Assembly (NCBI GenBank): GCA_964620345.1
Contig: CAZUHK010000152.1
Coordinates: 1 to 7,728 of the forward strand
DNA length: 7,728 nucleotides
Source of the DNA: CAZUHK01 sp964620345
GTDB taxonomy: Bacteria; Planctomycetota; Phycisphaerae; Phycisphaerales; Zrk34
Direction: 5' to 3'
The first letter of the stretch is position 1. Every line of letters begins with the position of its first letter. Below, in pieces: positions 1-6,248 of the stretch. The position numbers and the translations under genes were made by a program. The notes under the pieces are model-generated. The model saw only the letters and a list, made by a program, of their open reading frames with translations. It was not told the DNA's origin and did no database searches.

Positions 1-1712
1 GGCCGCAGCTTGCGAAGCTGCTCGTACGCGGCCAGCGCCTTGGCATCTTCGCCGGCCATGCGGTGCAGCCGCGCCAGCACCGCCCAGGCCTCGACGCGCT
101 GCGGCTCGGGCAGCTTGCGATCGAGCGCGTCGGCCAGCAGCGCCGCGGCGCGGGCGAGGCGGTCATCGTCGGCCGCGCGCACACCCGCGGCGAGCAGCAG
201 GCCGCGGTAGAACCGCGCGAGCGTCGCGATGCGGTCATCGGTTTTCGCTTGGATCAGTGTGTCGAGCTGCTCGCCCGCCGCGTCGGGCTGGTTTCGCTTC
301 ATCAGCGACAGCGCGTAGCGCAGCCGCAGCGGCGCCGCGGCTTTGTCGTCGCCGGCCGCCTTGAGCCAGTCGGGCGCCAGCTCGACCACGCGGTCGTGCT
401 GGCCGGCGTCGAACGCCAGCTCGATCGCGCGGCGTCGCAGGTCGGCCGTGCCCGCGTCGTCATCTTTGCCGTAGCGTCGGGCGTACAGCGCGTAATCCGC
501 CGCGGCCTTGGCCGGGTCGCCGAGCTGCTCGTGAAGCGCGGCGCGCTGCATCAGCGCACGCCTGGCGTAGGGCTGGTCGGCCGGGTCGATCAGCGGCGAG
601 AGGTGGCGCACCGCCTGCTCGGGCTGCTCACGTTTGATCGCGGCCGAGGCGCGCAGGTACGCCAGCTCGCGGCCGGCGGGGCGCGTCTGCTGGTACCAGC
701 GCTCGTACGCGGCCGGATCGGTGTGGAACAGGCACACGCCGGCGAGGTAGATCGCCGAATCGCGCTGCGGGTGGCTCGCATCGGTCCGCTGGAGGAACTG
801 CTCCAGCCAGCCGGTCGCCTTGTCGTACTGCTCGAGCCGGACGTGCGCCGCGGCACGCAGGTACAGCGCTTCGCCCAGGGCGTCGGCGGGCACGTGCCGG
901 GCGAGCTTGTCGTGCTGCTGGATGAGTTGCTTGTCATCCCCGCCGGCGTAGAGCGATCGCAGCAGACCGATGGTCGCGGGGGCGAACCAGTCGCTGTTTT
1001 CGTGGCGAGCGGCGATGGCCCGGTAGGCGGCGGCGGCGCGTTCGAACTGCTTGGCGCGGTAGGCCAGGCCGGCGATCAGCCATCGGGCCTCGGCGGCCAC
1101 GGCCGGGTCCGTCGCCGCGTCGATCGCCTCGCCCAGCGCCTCGATCGCCGCGGGCCGCTGGTCCAGCTCGATCCGCGCCTTGCCCAGCTCCAGCAAAGCC
1201 CGGTCGCGCACCGGCGAGTCGGCTTCGGTGGCCTTGTCGAACTGCTTGGCCGCGGCCTCGACGTTGCGCTGCCGGCCGTATGCCGCGCCAAGCAGGTAGT
1301 GCCAGGTACTGCGCGACTTGTGATCGGCCAGCTCGTCCGGCTCGACCTTTAACAGCGCCGCCAGCGCCGCCTTGGCATCGCCGGCCTCAAGGTGGAGCTG
1401 GCCGCGCATCATCGCCACCTGGCTGTCGTTCACGTGCAGCGGGTGGGTCACCTGGTCCAGGTGCGTCGCGGCGAGCTTCGCATCGCCGGCCTGCCGCGCG
1501 AGGATCGCCAGGTAGTAGTGGGCGTCGGCCGCGCGGCGGTCTTCGCCGAAGTCGCGCAGGAAATCGCCGAACGCCTCGGCCGCCAGGTCGTGCTGGGCTT
1601 CCTGTAAAAGGCGCACGGCGAAGGTGAACTGCTGGTCGGCCTCGGTCGCGGCGTGCGCCGCGCCGCTCGCGACGCCGATCAGCAACACCAAGCTCACAGG
1701 CGCACGCCACAC
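1..1712 (-). CDS. Exported TPR-repeat protein, partial (C-terminus off left edge)
   Basis: 570 codons are present and the frame stays open to the window edge. The GTG start at 1712 is preceded by GGAGAG, which overlaps the end of the exbD gene, and an in-frame TGA at 1716-1718 blocks any upstream start. Residues 1-21 form a signal peptide (WR, then a hydrophobic run, then AHA as the cleavage motif), so the protein should be periplasmic or envelope-bound. The rest is alpha-helical with repeated TPR-like units, clearest at about 29-62, 135-165, 170-200, 207-237 and 281-311, rich in paired Ala, Tyr and Leu (for example YDKATGWLEQFL). It starts 3 nt after exbD, so it is very likely cotranscribed and translationally coupled. 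Exported TPR proteins beside TolQR/ExbBD are known (CpoB/YbgF), but this one is much longer than CpoB, so I infer only a scaffold role with the motor. No enzymatic motif is seen. Confidence 0.88.
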   Translation of the reverse strand, partial: MWRAPVSLVLLIGVASGAAHAATEADQQFTFAVRLLQEAQHDLAAEAFGDFLRDFGEDRRAADAHYYLAILARQAGDAKLAATHLDQVTHPLHVNDSQVAMMRGQLHLEAGDAKAALAALLKVEPDELADHKSRSTWHYLLGAAYGRQRNVEAAAKQFDKATEADSPVRDRALLELGKARIELDQRPAAIEALGEAIDAATDPAVAAEARWLIAGLAYRAKQFERAAAAYRAIAARHENSDWFAPATIGLLRSLYAGGDDKQLIQQHDKLARHVPADALGEALYLRAAAHVRLEQYDKATGWLEQFLQRTDASHPQRDSAIYLAGVCLFHTDPAAYERWYQQTRPAGRELAYLRASAAIKREQPEQAVRHLSPLIDPADQPYARRALMQRAALHEQLGDPAKAAADYALYARRYGKDDDAGTADLRRRAIELAFDAGQHDRVVELAPDWLKAAGDDKAAAPLRLRYALSLMKRNQPDAAGEQLDTLIQAKTDDRIATLARFYRGLLLAAGVRAADDDRLARAAALLADALDRKLPEPQRVEAWAVLARLHRMAGEDAKALAAYEQLRKLR

Positions 1713-1715
1713 GGT

Positions 1716-2147
1716 TCACTCTCCGCGCTCGGCGGCGCCCTGGACGGTGGCGAAGTGAATCCGCGTGAACGCCGCGGCCCTCGTCGCGTCCATCACCGCG
1801 ATCACCCGCCCGTAGGGCACCGCCTGGTCGCCGCGAATAATCACCCGATCGTCGGGGTAATCCGCGGCCAGGTCCGCCAGCATGCTATACAGCTCGTCCA
1901 GCGACATCGTTCGCCCGTTGACGACAATCCGCCCATCCCGCTCGAGGTTGATCAGGATGTCGTTGCCGGCCGGCTGGTCGGCTCCGGCGGTCTGGCTGAT
2001 CGGCAGGTCGATGTCGATCTGCTGCTCGACGGCACGGTACGTGCTGGTCGTGGCGAAGAAGATCAGCAACAGAAACAGCACGTCCAGCAGCGGCGCCAGG
2101 GGCACCGCGGGGCGGCGAAGGTGCGCAGGCGGCGAAGCGAAGCTCAC
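1716..2147 (-). CDS. exbD: ExbD/TolR family biopolymer transport protein
   Basis: A 143-residue inner-membrane protein with a short cytoplasmic N-terminus, one transmembrane helix (about residues 17-35) and a periplasmic domain. The helix carries PLLDVLFLLLIFFATTS. Asp22 aligns with the proton-carrying Asp of ExbD/TolR. The C-terminal domain (about 45-143) has the usual INLERDG...VNG...DDRVIIRGDQ..PYG pattern and normal family length. I chose the GTG start at 2147: it overlaps the exbB stop as GTGA, has a strong GAGGGG ribosome-binding site, and begins right where family similarity starts. The same frame is open further upstream, but that part is only exbB read out of frame. With ExbB it should form a proton-driven stator that energises an envelope partner. 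TonB, TolA or a second ExbD is not visible in the window, so the energised partner is unknown. The gene could equally be called tolR. Confidence 0.93.
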   Translation of the reverse strand: MSFASPPAHLRRPAVPLAPLLDVLFLLLIFFATTSTYRAVEQQIDIDLPISQTAGADQPAGNDILINLERDGRIVVNGRTMSLDELYSMLADLAADYPDDRVIIRGDQAVPYGRVIAVMDATRAAAFTRIHFATVQGAAERGE

Positions 2148-2920
2148 GCCGGGCCCCCCTCGGCCGATGTCGCCGACGCCGGCGCCGCCGGTGCGTCGGC
2201 CTGGCGCGATGCCCGCCAGGTGTGATCGGCCACGGTGTGACACACCACTTCGGTGTCGGCCAGCACGTTGGTCGCCCGGCTCTTGGCGATCGCGTAGAAC
2301 AGCCCCGCGACCAACGCCACGATCAGGCCGAACATCGTCGTGCCCATCGCCTCGGCGATCCCGCGCGACAGATCGCCCACCTGCCCGGCCGACGCCACGC
2401 GCCGGGTGAGCTGAAAGAACACGTCGATCATGCCCAGCACCGTGCCCAGCAGCCCGAGCGTCGGCGCCAGGGCCGCGACCTCGACCAGGTAGCCGATGCG
2501 GTTCCACGCCACGTCCCCCCGACGCCGGCCCTCGGCCGAGAGAATGTCGATCAGCACGCCGTGGTCCTTGTCCCGGTTCTCGATCAGCCGCTGTATCAGC
2601 CCCGAGACAAACACCTGCTGATTGTTCTGGCACAGGTTGATCGCCTGGTCGAACCGCCGATTGAGGATGAGCTTGGTCACATCATCCACGAACCGCGGCG
2701 GGGCGTAGTTTTTCAGCGTGATCTCGACCATCGCCAGCGCGAACACACCCACCGCGATCAGCGAGAGGATGAGAATCGCCCCGTTGATCCACGGGCTGGT
2801 CATGAACAGGTCGGCCACGGTGGGCACGGCGGGCACGTCCCCGGCCCCCGCTTCAGCTCCGGCCGGGGCCGGAACCTGGGCCAGCGTGGCGGCGACGGCG
2901 GTGAAAAGCATTGGCCACAT
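2144..2920 (-). CDS. exbB: MotA/TolQ/ExbB proton channel family protein
   Basis: A 258-residue inner-membrane protein and first gene of the operon. Residues 1-24 look like a signal peptide followed by an Ala/Pro/Gly-rich linker, an N-terminal extension that E. coli TolQ lacks. Three transmembrane segments follow at about 43-68, 147-170 and 188-212. The second holds the hallmark APTLGLLGTVLGMI, and the third has GIAEAMGTTMFGL. The cytoplasmic loop (about 70-145) includes the basic stretch GRRRGD. The ATG at 2920 was chosen because it gives the signal peptide and has GGAG upstream with a rather long spacer of about 11 nt. An in-frame GTG at 2932 is possible. The frame runs open to 3244, but the upstream part has no family similarity. 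The channel should conduct protons together with ExbD, to which it is coupled by a 4-nt overlap. MotA is less likely because no PomB/MotB partner with an OmpA domain follows. Confidence 0.92.
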   Translation of the reverse strand: MWPMLFTAVAATLAQVPAPAGAEAGAGDVPAVPTVADLFMTSPWINGAILILSLIAVGVFALAMVEITLKNYAPPRFVDDVTKLILNRRFDQAINLCQNNQQVFVSGLIQRLIENRDKDHGVLIDILSAEGRRRGDVAWNRIGYLVEVAALAPTLGLLGTVLGMIDVFFQLTRRVASAGQVGDLSRGIAEAMGTTMFGLIVALVAGLFYAIAKSRATNVLADTEVVCHTVADHTWRASRQADAPAAPASATSAEGGPA

Positions 2921-3189
2921 GGGATCGATCACTCCGATCGCGCAGAAAACCCCTGATGCACAGCCCCCCATTGTAACCGCCGACGCTCGCGACGCAGGCA
3001 CCGGCTCATCCGCGGGCAACGCGCAAAGAATCGCGATCAATACCCGAGAATTAGCGCACCGCAAACCGCAGTTTAATCGACCGGCAATATCATGGGCCTC
3101 GTTGTTCAGCAGACGGGCGACGGCGTCGCCCGGCCGGCTCACGCTCGCGCAGCGGCAGATGGCACGCCCAAACCGCATCGAGGAACCGC
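2921..3189. other. Divergent intergenic regulatory region
   Basis: This gap separates the minus-strand exbB operon from the plus-strand response regulator gene and must hold both promoters. Its middle part (about 3025-3100) is less GC-rich than the coding sequence around it. Besides the candidate exbB -10 box, weak -10-like words for the plus strand are seen at 3072-3077 (TTTAAT) and 3088-3093 (TATCAT), neither with a good -35. No small reading frame with a credible start and ribosome-binding site was recognised here. Confidence 0.6.
2963..2976 (-). promoter_or_regulatory. Possible exbB promoter -10 box
   Basis: The minus strand reads TACAAT at 2975-2970, one base from TATAAT. It would place a transcription start near 2963 and give a 5' leader of about 43 nt before the exbB ATG. 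I see no convincing -35 box at 16-18 bp spacing (the bases there are GC-rich), so the promoter is either weak, activator-dependent or not real. Confidence 0.35.
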
Positions 3190-3190
3190 A
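3064..3190 (+). repeat. Repeated AACCGCA motif ahead of the response regulator
   Basis: AACCGCA occurs at 3064-3070, 3171-3177 and 3184-3190, with a related AACCGCC at 2975-2981 that abuts the candidate exbB -10 box. The last two copies extend to an exact 8-mer, AACCGCAT, 13 bp apart, and the second overlaps the ATG of the regulator gene. Another ACCGCA at 3058-3063 makes a 7-bp tandem with the 3064 copy. OmpR-type regulators commonly bind direct repeats, so these may be operators. The shorter AACCGC also occurs inside coding regions, which weakens the case. Confidence 0.3.
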
Positions 3191-4044
3191 TGACCCCGTC
3201 GCATCCGGCATCGGATCAACCCGGCGACCCCGCCCCGGCCGCACCGGCCCGGAGCGATGATCCCCAGCCCATCGAGGTCACCGCGCCGCGCCGCGCCGCC
3301 GCTCGCCGCGTCGGCGACCAGGGCCACGCCGCCGCCGCGGATGCCGCGCTGATCGCCGTGGCCGACCCGATCCTCGGCGCCCGCCTGAGCGTGCGACTGG
3401 CAAAGCTGGGCCTGCGACCGATCGTGGTCGGCTCGGCCCGCGCCGCCGCCGCGGTCCACCAGGCCGATGCCGTGGGCCTGCTCATCGCCGACGATCAACT
3501 GCCCGATGGGGCCGGCGTCGAGCTGTGCCAGGCCCTGCGCGACCTCCGCCCCCAGGCCCCGATGACCACCATCGTCATCGCCGAGCACGCCCAGCCCGCT
3601 CGCATCGTCGCCGCGCTCAAGCAGGGCGTCGATGATTTGCTCACCGGCGTCGGCGAAGATCAGGCCGTCCTCATCGCCCGCGTCGAATCCCTGCTCGCCC
3701 GACGCCGGCCCCCCGCCGGCCCCGTCCAGCCCGACCCCGCCGATGCCGAAAAGGCCATCACCGTCGGCCAGATCACCATTCGCCCCTGGGCCTTCAACGT
3801 CCTGGTCGACGACCATCGCATCGACCTGACCGTCACCCAGTTCCGCCTGCTCCTCCTGCTCGCACGCCGGCCCGGACACATCGTCACGCCCGAGCAGATT
3901 CAAGCCCACCTCGCCGAGCGCGGCTCCAACCTCCGCGAATCCTCCGTCAAGAGCCACGTCTACTTCCTACGCCAGAAGCTCGGCCCCGCCGGCGACCAGA
4001 TCGAAAACATCCGCCGCGTCGGCTACCGCCTCCGCGAATTCTAA
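3190..4044 (+). CDS. OmpR/PhoB-type response regulator with degenerate receiver
   Basis: A 284-residue cytoplasmic DNA-binding regulator. The ATG start has GAGGAA four bases upstream. Residues 1-50 are an Ala/Pro/Asp-rich, probably disordered extension. Residues about 51-172 form a receiver domain, and about 188-284 a winged helix-turn-helix of the Trans_reg_C type with the typical LTVTQFRLLLLLARRPG, a recognition helix around SSVKSHVYFLRQKLG, and the terminal RRVGYRLREF. In the receiver, Asp101 (in ADDQLP) matches the phosphorylated Asp. However, the acidic pair is reduced to Ala58-Asp59, the switch Thr/Ser is Ala131 (IVIAEH), and the conserved Lys of the TKPF motif is Gly153 (LLTGVG). This suggests altered or phosphorylation-independent control. 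No histidine kinase is adjacent. It is divergent from the exbB operon, the likeliest local target, and may also regulate itself. Family assignment is secure, while target and signal are unknown. Confidence 0.92.
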   Translation: MTPSHPASDQPGDPAPAAPARSDDPQPIEVTAPRRAAARRVGDQGHAAAADAALIAVADPILGARLSVRLAKLGLRPIVVGSARAAAAVHQADAVGLLIADDQLPDGAGVELCQALRDLRPQAPMTTIVIAEHAQPARIVAALKQGVDDLLTGVGEDQAVLIARVESLLARRRPPAGPVQPDPADAEKAITVGQITIRPWAFNVLVDDHRIDLTVTQFRLLLLLARRPGHIVTPEQIQAHLAERGSNLRESSVKSHVYFLRQKLGPAGDQIENIRRVGYRLREF

Positions 4045-4068
4045 CGCGGATGATTTACCACAGCGGCC

Positions 4069-4127
4069 CTCGTACTGCGCAGCGAAGCGCTGCTCTCCGC
4101 GCTGCCAAGCGCTACGCAGCGCACGAG
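4069..4127. repeat. Imperfect GC-rich palindrome in the gap before the M28 gene
   Basis: The outer arms CTCGT (4069-4073) and ACGAG (4123-4127) pair. Inside them CTGCGCAGCG (4075-4084) pairs with CGCTACGCAG (4110-4119), with one C-A mismatch. Alternative hairpins are GCAGCG/CGCTGC (4079-4084 with 4088-4093, loop of three), GCGCTGC/GCAGCGC (4099-4105 with 4116-4122) and CTCCGCG/CGCGGAG (4095-4101 with 4129-4135). No T-run follows, so it is not a standard Rho-independent terminator, though it lies 24 bp after the regulator stop. It may be a dispersed palindromic repeat. Confidence 0.6.
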
Positions 4128-4138
4128 TCGCGGAGCAG

Positions 4139-4155
4139 GAACACAGAACACAGAA
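4139..4155 (+). repeat. Short tandem repeat GAACACA x2 plus GAA
   Basis: Two exact 7-bp units, GAACACA at 4139-4145 and 4146-4152, are followed by a third partial unit GAA. A related ACCACAG word lies at 4058-4064 on the other side of the palindrome. The segment is non-coding and purine/CA-rich, unlike the GC-rich coding sequence around it. It resembles the CACAGA-type short repeats seen in intergenic DNA of some bacteria, which is an impression rather than a database result. Confidence 0.55.
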
Positions 4156-4156
4156 G

Positions 4157-4187
4157 TCTTTGATTATCAATGATTACAATGCAATTC
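4157..4187 (+). promoter_or_regulatory. AT-rich promoter-like stretch for the M28 peptidase gene
   Basis: Positions 4157-4187 are markedly AT-rich in a GC-rich window. TACAAT at 4175-4180 would put a transcription start near 4187 and give a leader of about 28 nt that includes the AGGGAA ribosome-binding site. A good -35 box at normal spacing is not seen. The odd palindrome TTGAT-T-ATCAA at 4160-4170 lies where a regulator could bind. The 8-mer TTACAATG at 4174-4181 also occurs over the candidate exbB -10 box. Confidence 0.4.
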
Positions 4188-4214
4188 GCCTCGTTTCCGC
4201 ATGCAGGGAATACC

Positions 4215-6047
4215 ATGGGCATGAGCATTTTCCGCGCTGCGCTTCTCGGGCTGGTGCTGGGCGCGGTCGCGCCGCTGCACGCGGCCGAGCCATCCGATGT
4301 TGAAATCGCACAAACCAAGGCGATGGTCGAACACCTGGCCTCGGCTCAGATGCAAGGCCGGGCGCCGGGGTCGGCGGGGATCGACAAGGCCCGCGATTAC
4401 CTGGTCGAGCGGTTTCAGGCCGCCGGGCTGAAACCCGGCGTGGGCGAGGGCTACCTGCAACCGTTCGAGGTGGCGACCGAGATCGAGGTGACCGAGCAGC
4501 GGCTGTGGTTCGCCGGCCGGCCGATTCACACCGACCACTACCACCCTCTGGGCTTCGGCGGGGTCGGTGAGTTTTCCGGCGAGGCGGTGTTCGTCGGCTA
4601 CAGCGTGGTCGATGCCAAGCGCGATTACGACAGCTACGCCGGGACGGACGCCGACGACCTCAAGGGCAAGGTGTTCGTGATGTACCGCTACGAGCCGCAG
4701 GACGATGGCAGGAGCCGATGGACCGGCGGGCGGGGCTGGACGGCCAACGCGCACCTGGTGAGCAAGGTGACCGAGGCGCAGCGGCGCGGGGCCGCGGCGG
4801 TGGTGATCGTCAATCCGCCGGCGCTGGCCAAGGCCCAACTGCATCGGGCCAAGACCTCGACGTTCGGCCGGCGCCTCACGATCCCGGTGGTGATGGCCGA
4901 CTTCGAGCGGTTTCGGATGATGCTCGCCGCGGCCGGCCGGGATAAACCCACCGCCCTGGCCAAACGCTGGCAGGCCAGGGCCGACGCCGGCACGTTCGTC
5001 GAGCCGATCGGCCTGACCATCAAGGGCCGGGTCGCGATGACCACGCGGCAGGTCGAGGCGCAGAACATCGTGGGCGTGTTGCCCGGCGCCGGCGCCCTGG
5101 CCAAGCAAGTGATCGTCCTGGGCGCCCACTACGACCACGTGGGCCACGGTGAGTTCGGCAGCCGCGCCCCGGCGATGCGCGGCAAGGTCCACTTCGGCGC
5201 CGATGACAACGCATCGGGCGCCGCGGCGCTGGTGCTGCTGGCCCAACGCCTGGCCCGCGCCGCCGCGGCCGACGCGGCCCCGGCCGACCGACGCACGCTC
5301 ATCTTCGCCGGCTTCAGCGCCGAGGAACGCGGGCTGATCGGCTCGGCGTTCATGGTCCGAAACCTCGATCAGCTCGGCCGCGAGACCCGGCAGATCAAGG
5401 CGATGCTCAACCTCGACATGGTCGGCCGCCTGCGTGAAAACACGCTGATGATCTCCGGCGTGGACACCGGCGATGCGTGGCGCAAGCTCGTGAGGCGCGC
5501 CGCCGAGCAAGCGGGCGTCGAGGTCAGCATGGGCGGCAGCGGCCTGGGGCCTTCGGATCACGCGAGCTTCTACCGCGCCGGCGTGCCGGCCTTGCACTTT
5601 TTCACCGGCTTCCACCTGGACTACCACACCCCGGCCGACACCGCCGACCGGATCAACGCCGCGGGCGTGGTGAAGACCGCCGACGTGGTCGAGCGCGTGA
5701 CCCGCGCGATCTGGGCCGACCCGGTCGCCGTGGCCTACCTCCCGCCGCGGCGCGGGCCCGGCGGGGCGCCGCGGGCGGTGGGCGCCAATCGCGCGTTCCT
5801 GGGCGTCAGCCCCGACCCCGAATCCATCGGCGGCGTGGTGATCGACCGCGTCATCCCCGACGCCGCGGCCGCGAACGCCGGGCTGAAGCGCGGCGACAAG
5901 ATCATCGCGTGGAACGATGCGAAGATCAAAAACTTCTACGACCTCTCCGCCCAACTGCGCGACGCCGAGCCGGGCGACATCGTCGAACTCACCATCGAGC
6001 GCGGCGAAAAGAAGCTGACCTACGAGGTGACGCTGGACGAGCGGTGA
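4215..6047 (+). CDS. Exported M28-family zinc aminopeptidase with PDZ domain
   Basis: A 610-residue metallopeptidase expected to release N-terminal amino acids from peptides outside the cytoplasm. I chose the ATG at 4215 because AGGGAA lies 5 bp upstream and it starts directly with a signal peptide (MGMSIFRAALLGLVLGAVAP, cleavage after LHA). ATGs at 4170 and 4179 only add a non-signal tail. Residues about 120-265 contain a PA-like insert (VFVGYSV, DLKGKVFVMYR, RGAAAVVIVNPP). The M28 core follows with every metal ligand visible: His305 and Asp307 (GAHYDHVG), Asp330 (GADDNASG), catalytic Glu370 with Glu371 (FSAEERG), Asp401 (NLDMVGR) and His471 (DYHTPADT). A PDZ domain fills about 528-608 (FLGVSPD, VIPDAAAANAGLKRGDKIIAWND). 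Such PDZ-tailed M28 enzymes are known in planctomycetes, and the PDZ may hold substrates or partners. The gene is monocistronic here and converges on hicA. The true substrate cannot be read from the sequence. Confidence 0.94.
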   Translation: MGMSIFRAALLGLVLGAVAPLHAAEPSDVEIAQTKAMVEHLASAQMQGRAPGSAGIDKARDYLVERFQAAGLKPGVGEGYLQPFEVATEIEVTEQRLWFAGRPIHTDHYHPLGFGGVGEFSGEAVFVGYSVVDAKRDYDSYAGTDADDLKGKVFVMYRYEPQDDGRSRWTGGRGWTANAHLVSKVTEAQRRGAAAVVIVNPPALAKAQLHRAKTSTFGRRLTIPVVMADFERFRMMLAAAGRDKPTALAKRWQARADAGTFVEPIGLTIKGRVAMTTRQVEAQNIVGVLPGAGALAKQVIVLGAHYDHVGHGEFGSRAPAMRGKVHFGADDNASGAAALVLLAQRLARAAAADAAPADRRTLIFAGFSAEERGLIGSAFMVRNLDQLGRETRQIKAMLNLDMVGRLRENTLMISGVDTGDAWRKLVRRAAEQAGVEVSMGGSGLGPSDHASFYRAGVPALHFFTGFHLDYHTPADTADRINAAGVVKTADVVERVTRAIWADPVAVAYLPPRRGPGGAPRAVGANRAFLGVSPDPESIGGVVIDRVIPDAAAANAGLKRGDKIIAWNDAKIKNFYDLSAQLRDAEPGDIVELTIERGEKKLTYEVTLDER

Positions 6048-6056
6048 AGCGGCGAA

Positions 6057-6248
6057 TCATCGCCTGGAATCCGGCAGCGACATCGCCCGACAGATCTTGC
6101 GCGCCAGCCGATCCGGGATTTCGGTCTGTCGCGGTATCGCTTCGCTGTGGCCGGTCTGCGGATTGACCCACAGCGAGTGAGATGCGCCTTCACGCTTGAG
6201 ATGGCAACCGTGGCGGCGCAGGTGTTTGAGCAACGCCGCTCGCTTCAT
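6057..6248 (-). CDS. hicA: HicA-family toxin (mRNA interferase)
   Basis: A 63-residue protein, the usual HicA size, with the compact dsRBD-like fold pattern of helix (residues 2-13), strands, then helix (46-56). The conserved Gly-x-Ser-His is GASH at 21-24, and His24 is the expected catalytic residue. The SEAIP and IPDRLARKICRAM segments match the family's third strand and last helix. HicA toxins cleave mRNA and stop translation until bound by HicB. The ATG overlaps the hicB stop as ATGA, so toxin translation is probably coupled to antitoxin translation. No strong independent ribosome-binding site is visible. The stop lies only 9 bp beyond the end of the convergent M28 gene, leaving no room for a terminator between them. 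The catalytic motif is intact and the frame unbroken, so the toxin is probably functional. Confidence 0.88.
   Translation of the reverse strand: MKRAALLKHLRRHGCHLKREGASHSLWVNPQTGHSEAIPRQTEIPDRLARKICRAMSLPDSRR

Noticed and set aside
63..1352. Long plus-strand open frame (429 codons) opposite the TPR gene
   Set aside because: It is Arg/Val/Gly-rich low-complexity translation with no family pattern and no ribosome-binding site. The opposite strand encodes a coherent signal peptide plus TPR protein. Long antisense frames are expected at this GC content.
2148..2633. Upstream extension of the exbD frame to 2633
   Set aside because: This part overlaps exbB out of frame and has no ExbD similarity. 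The GTG at 2147 with a strong ribosome-binding site and GTGA overlap is the better start.
2921..3244. Upstream extension of the exbB frame to 3244
   Set aside because: It would add over 100 residues without family similarity ahead of a clear signal peptide and would overlap the divergent regulator gene.
4069..4135. Rho-independent terminator for the response regulator gene
   Set aside because: The hairpin potential is strong, but no T-run follows on either strand, so the classical terminator criterion fails.
4075..4135. CRISPR array or att site
   Set aside because: The repeats are short and inverted, not regularly spaced direct repeats. No cas or integrase gene is present.
4167..5954. Long minus-strand open frame (595 codons) opposite the M28 peptidase
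   Set aside because: It is an antisense shadow: its composition is dominated by Arg, Gly, Ala, His and Asp with no motif, while the plus strand carries complete M28 catalytic and PDZ motifs.
5477..6166. Plus-strand frame of 229 codons overlapping the M28 gene end and hicA
   Set aside because: It is an Arg-rich out-of-frame translation of the M28 gene that continues antisense to hicA. It has no start signal and no recognisable domain.
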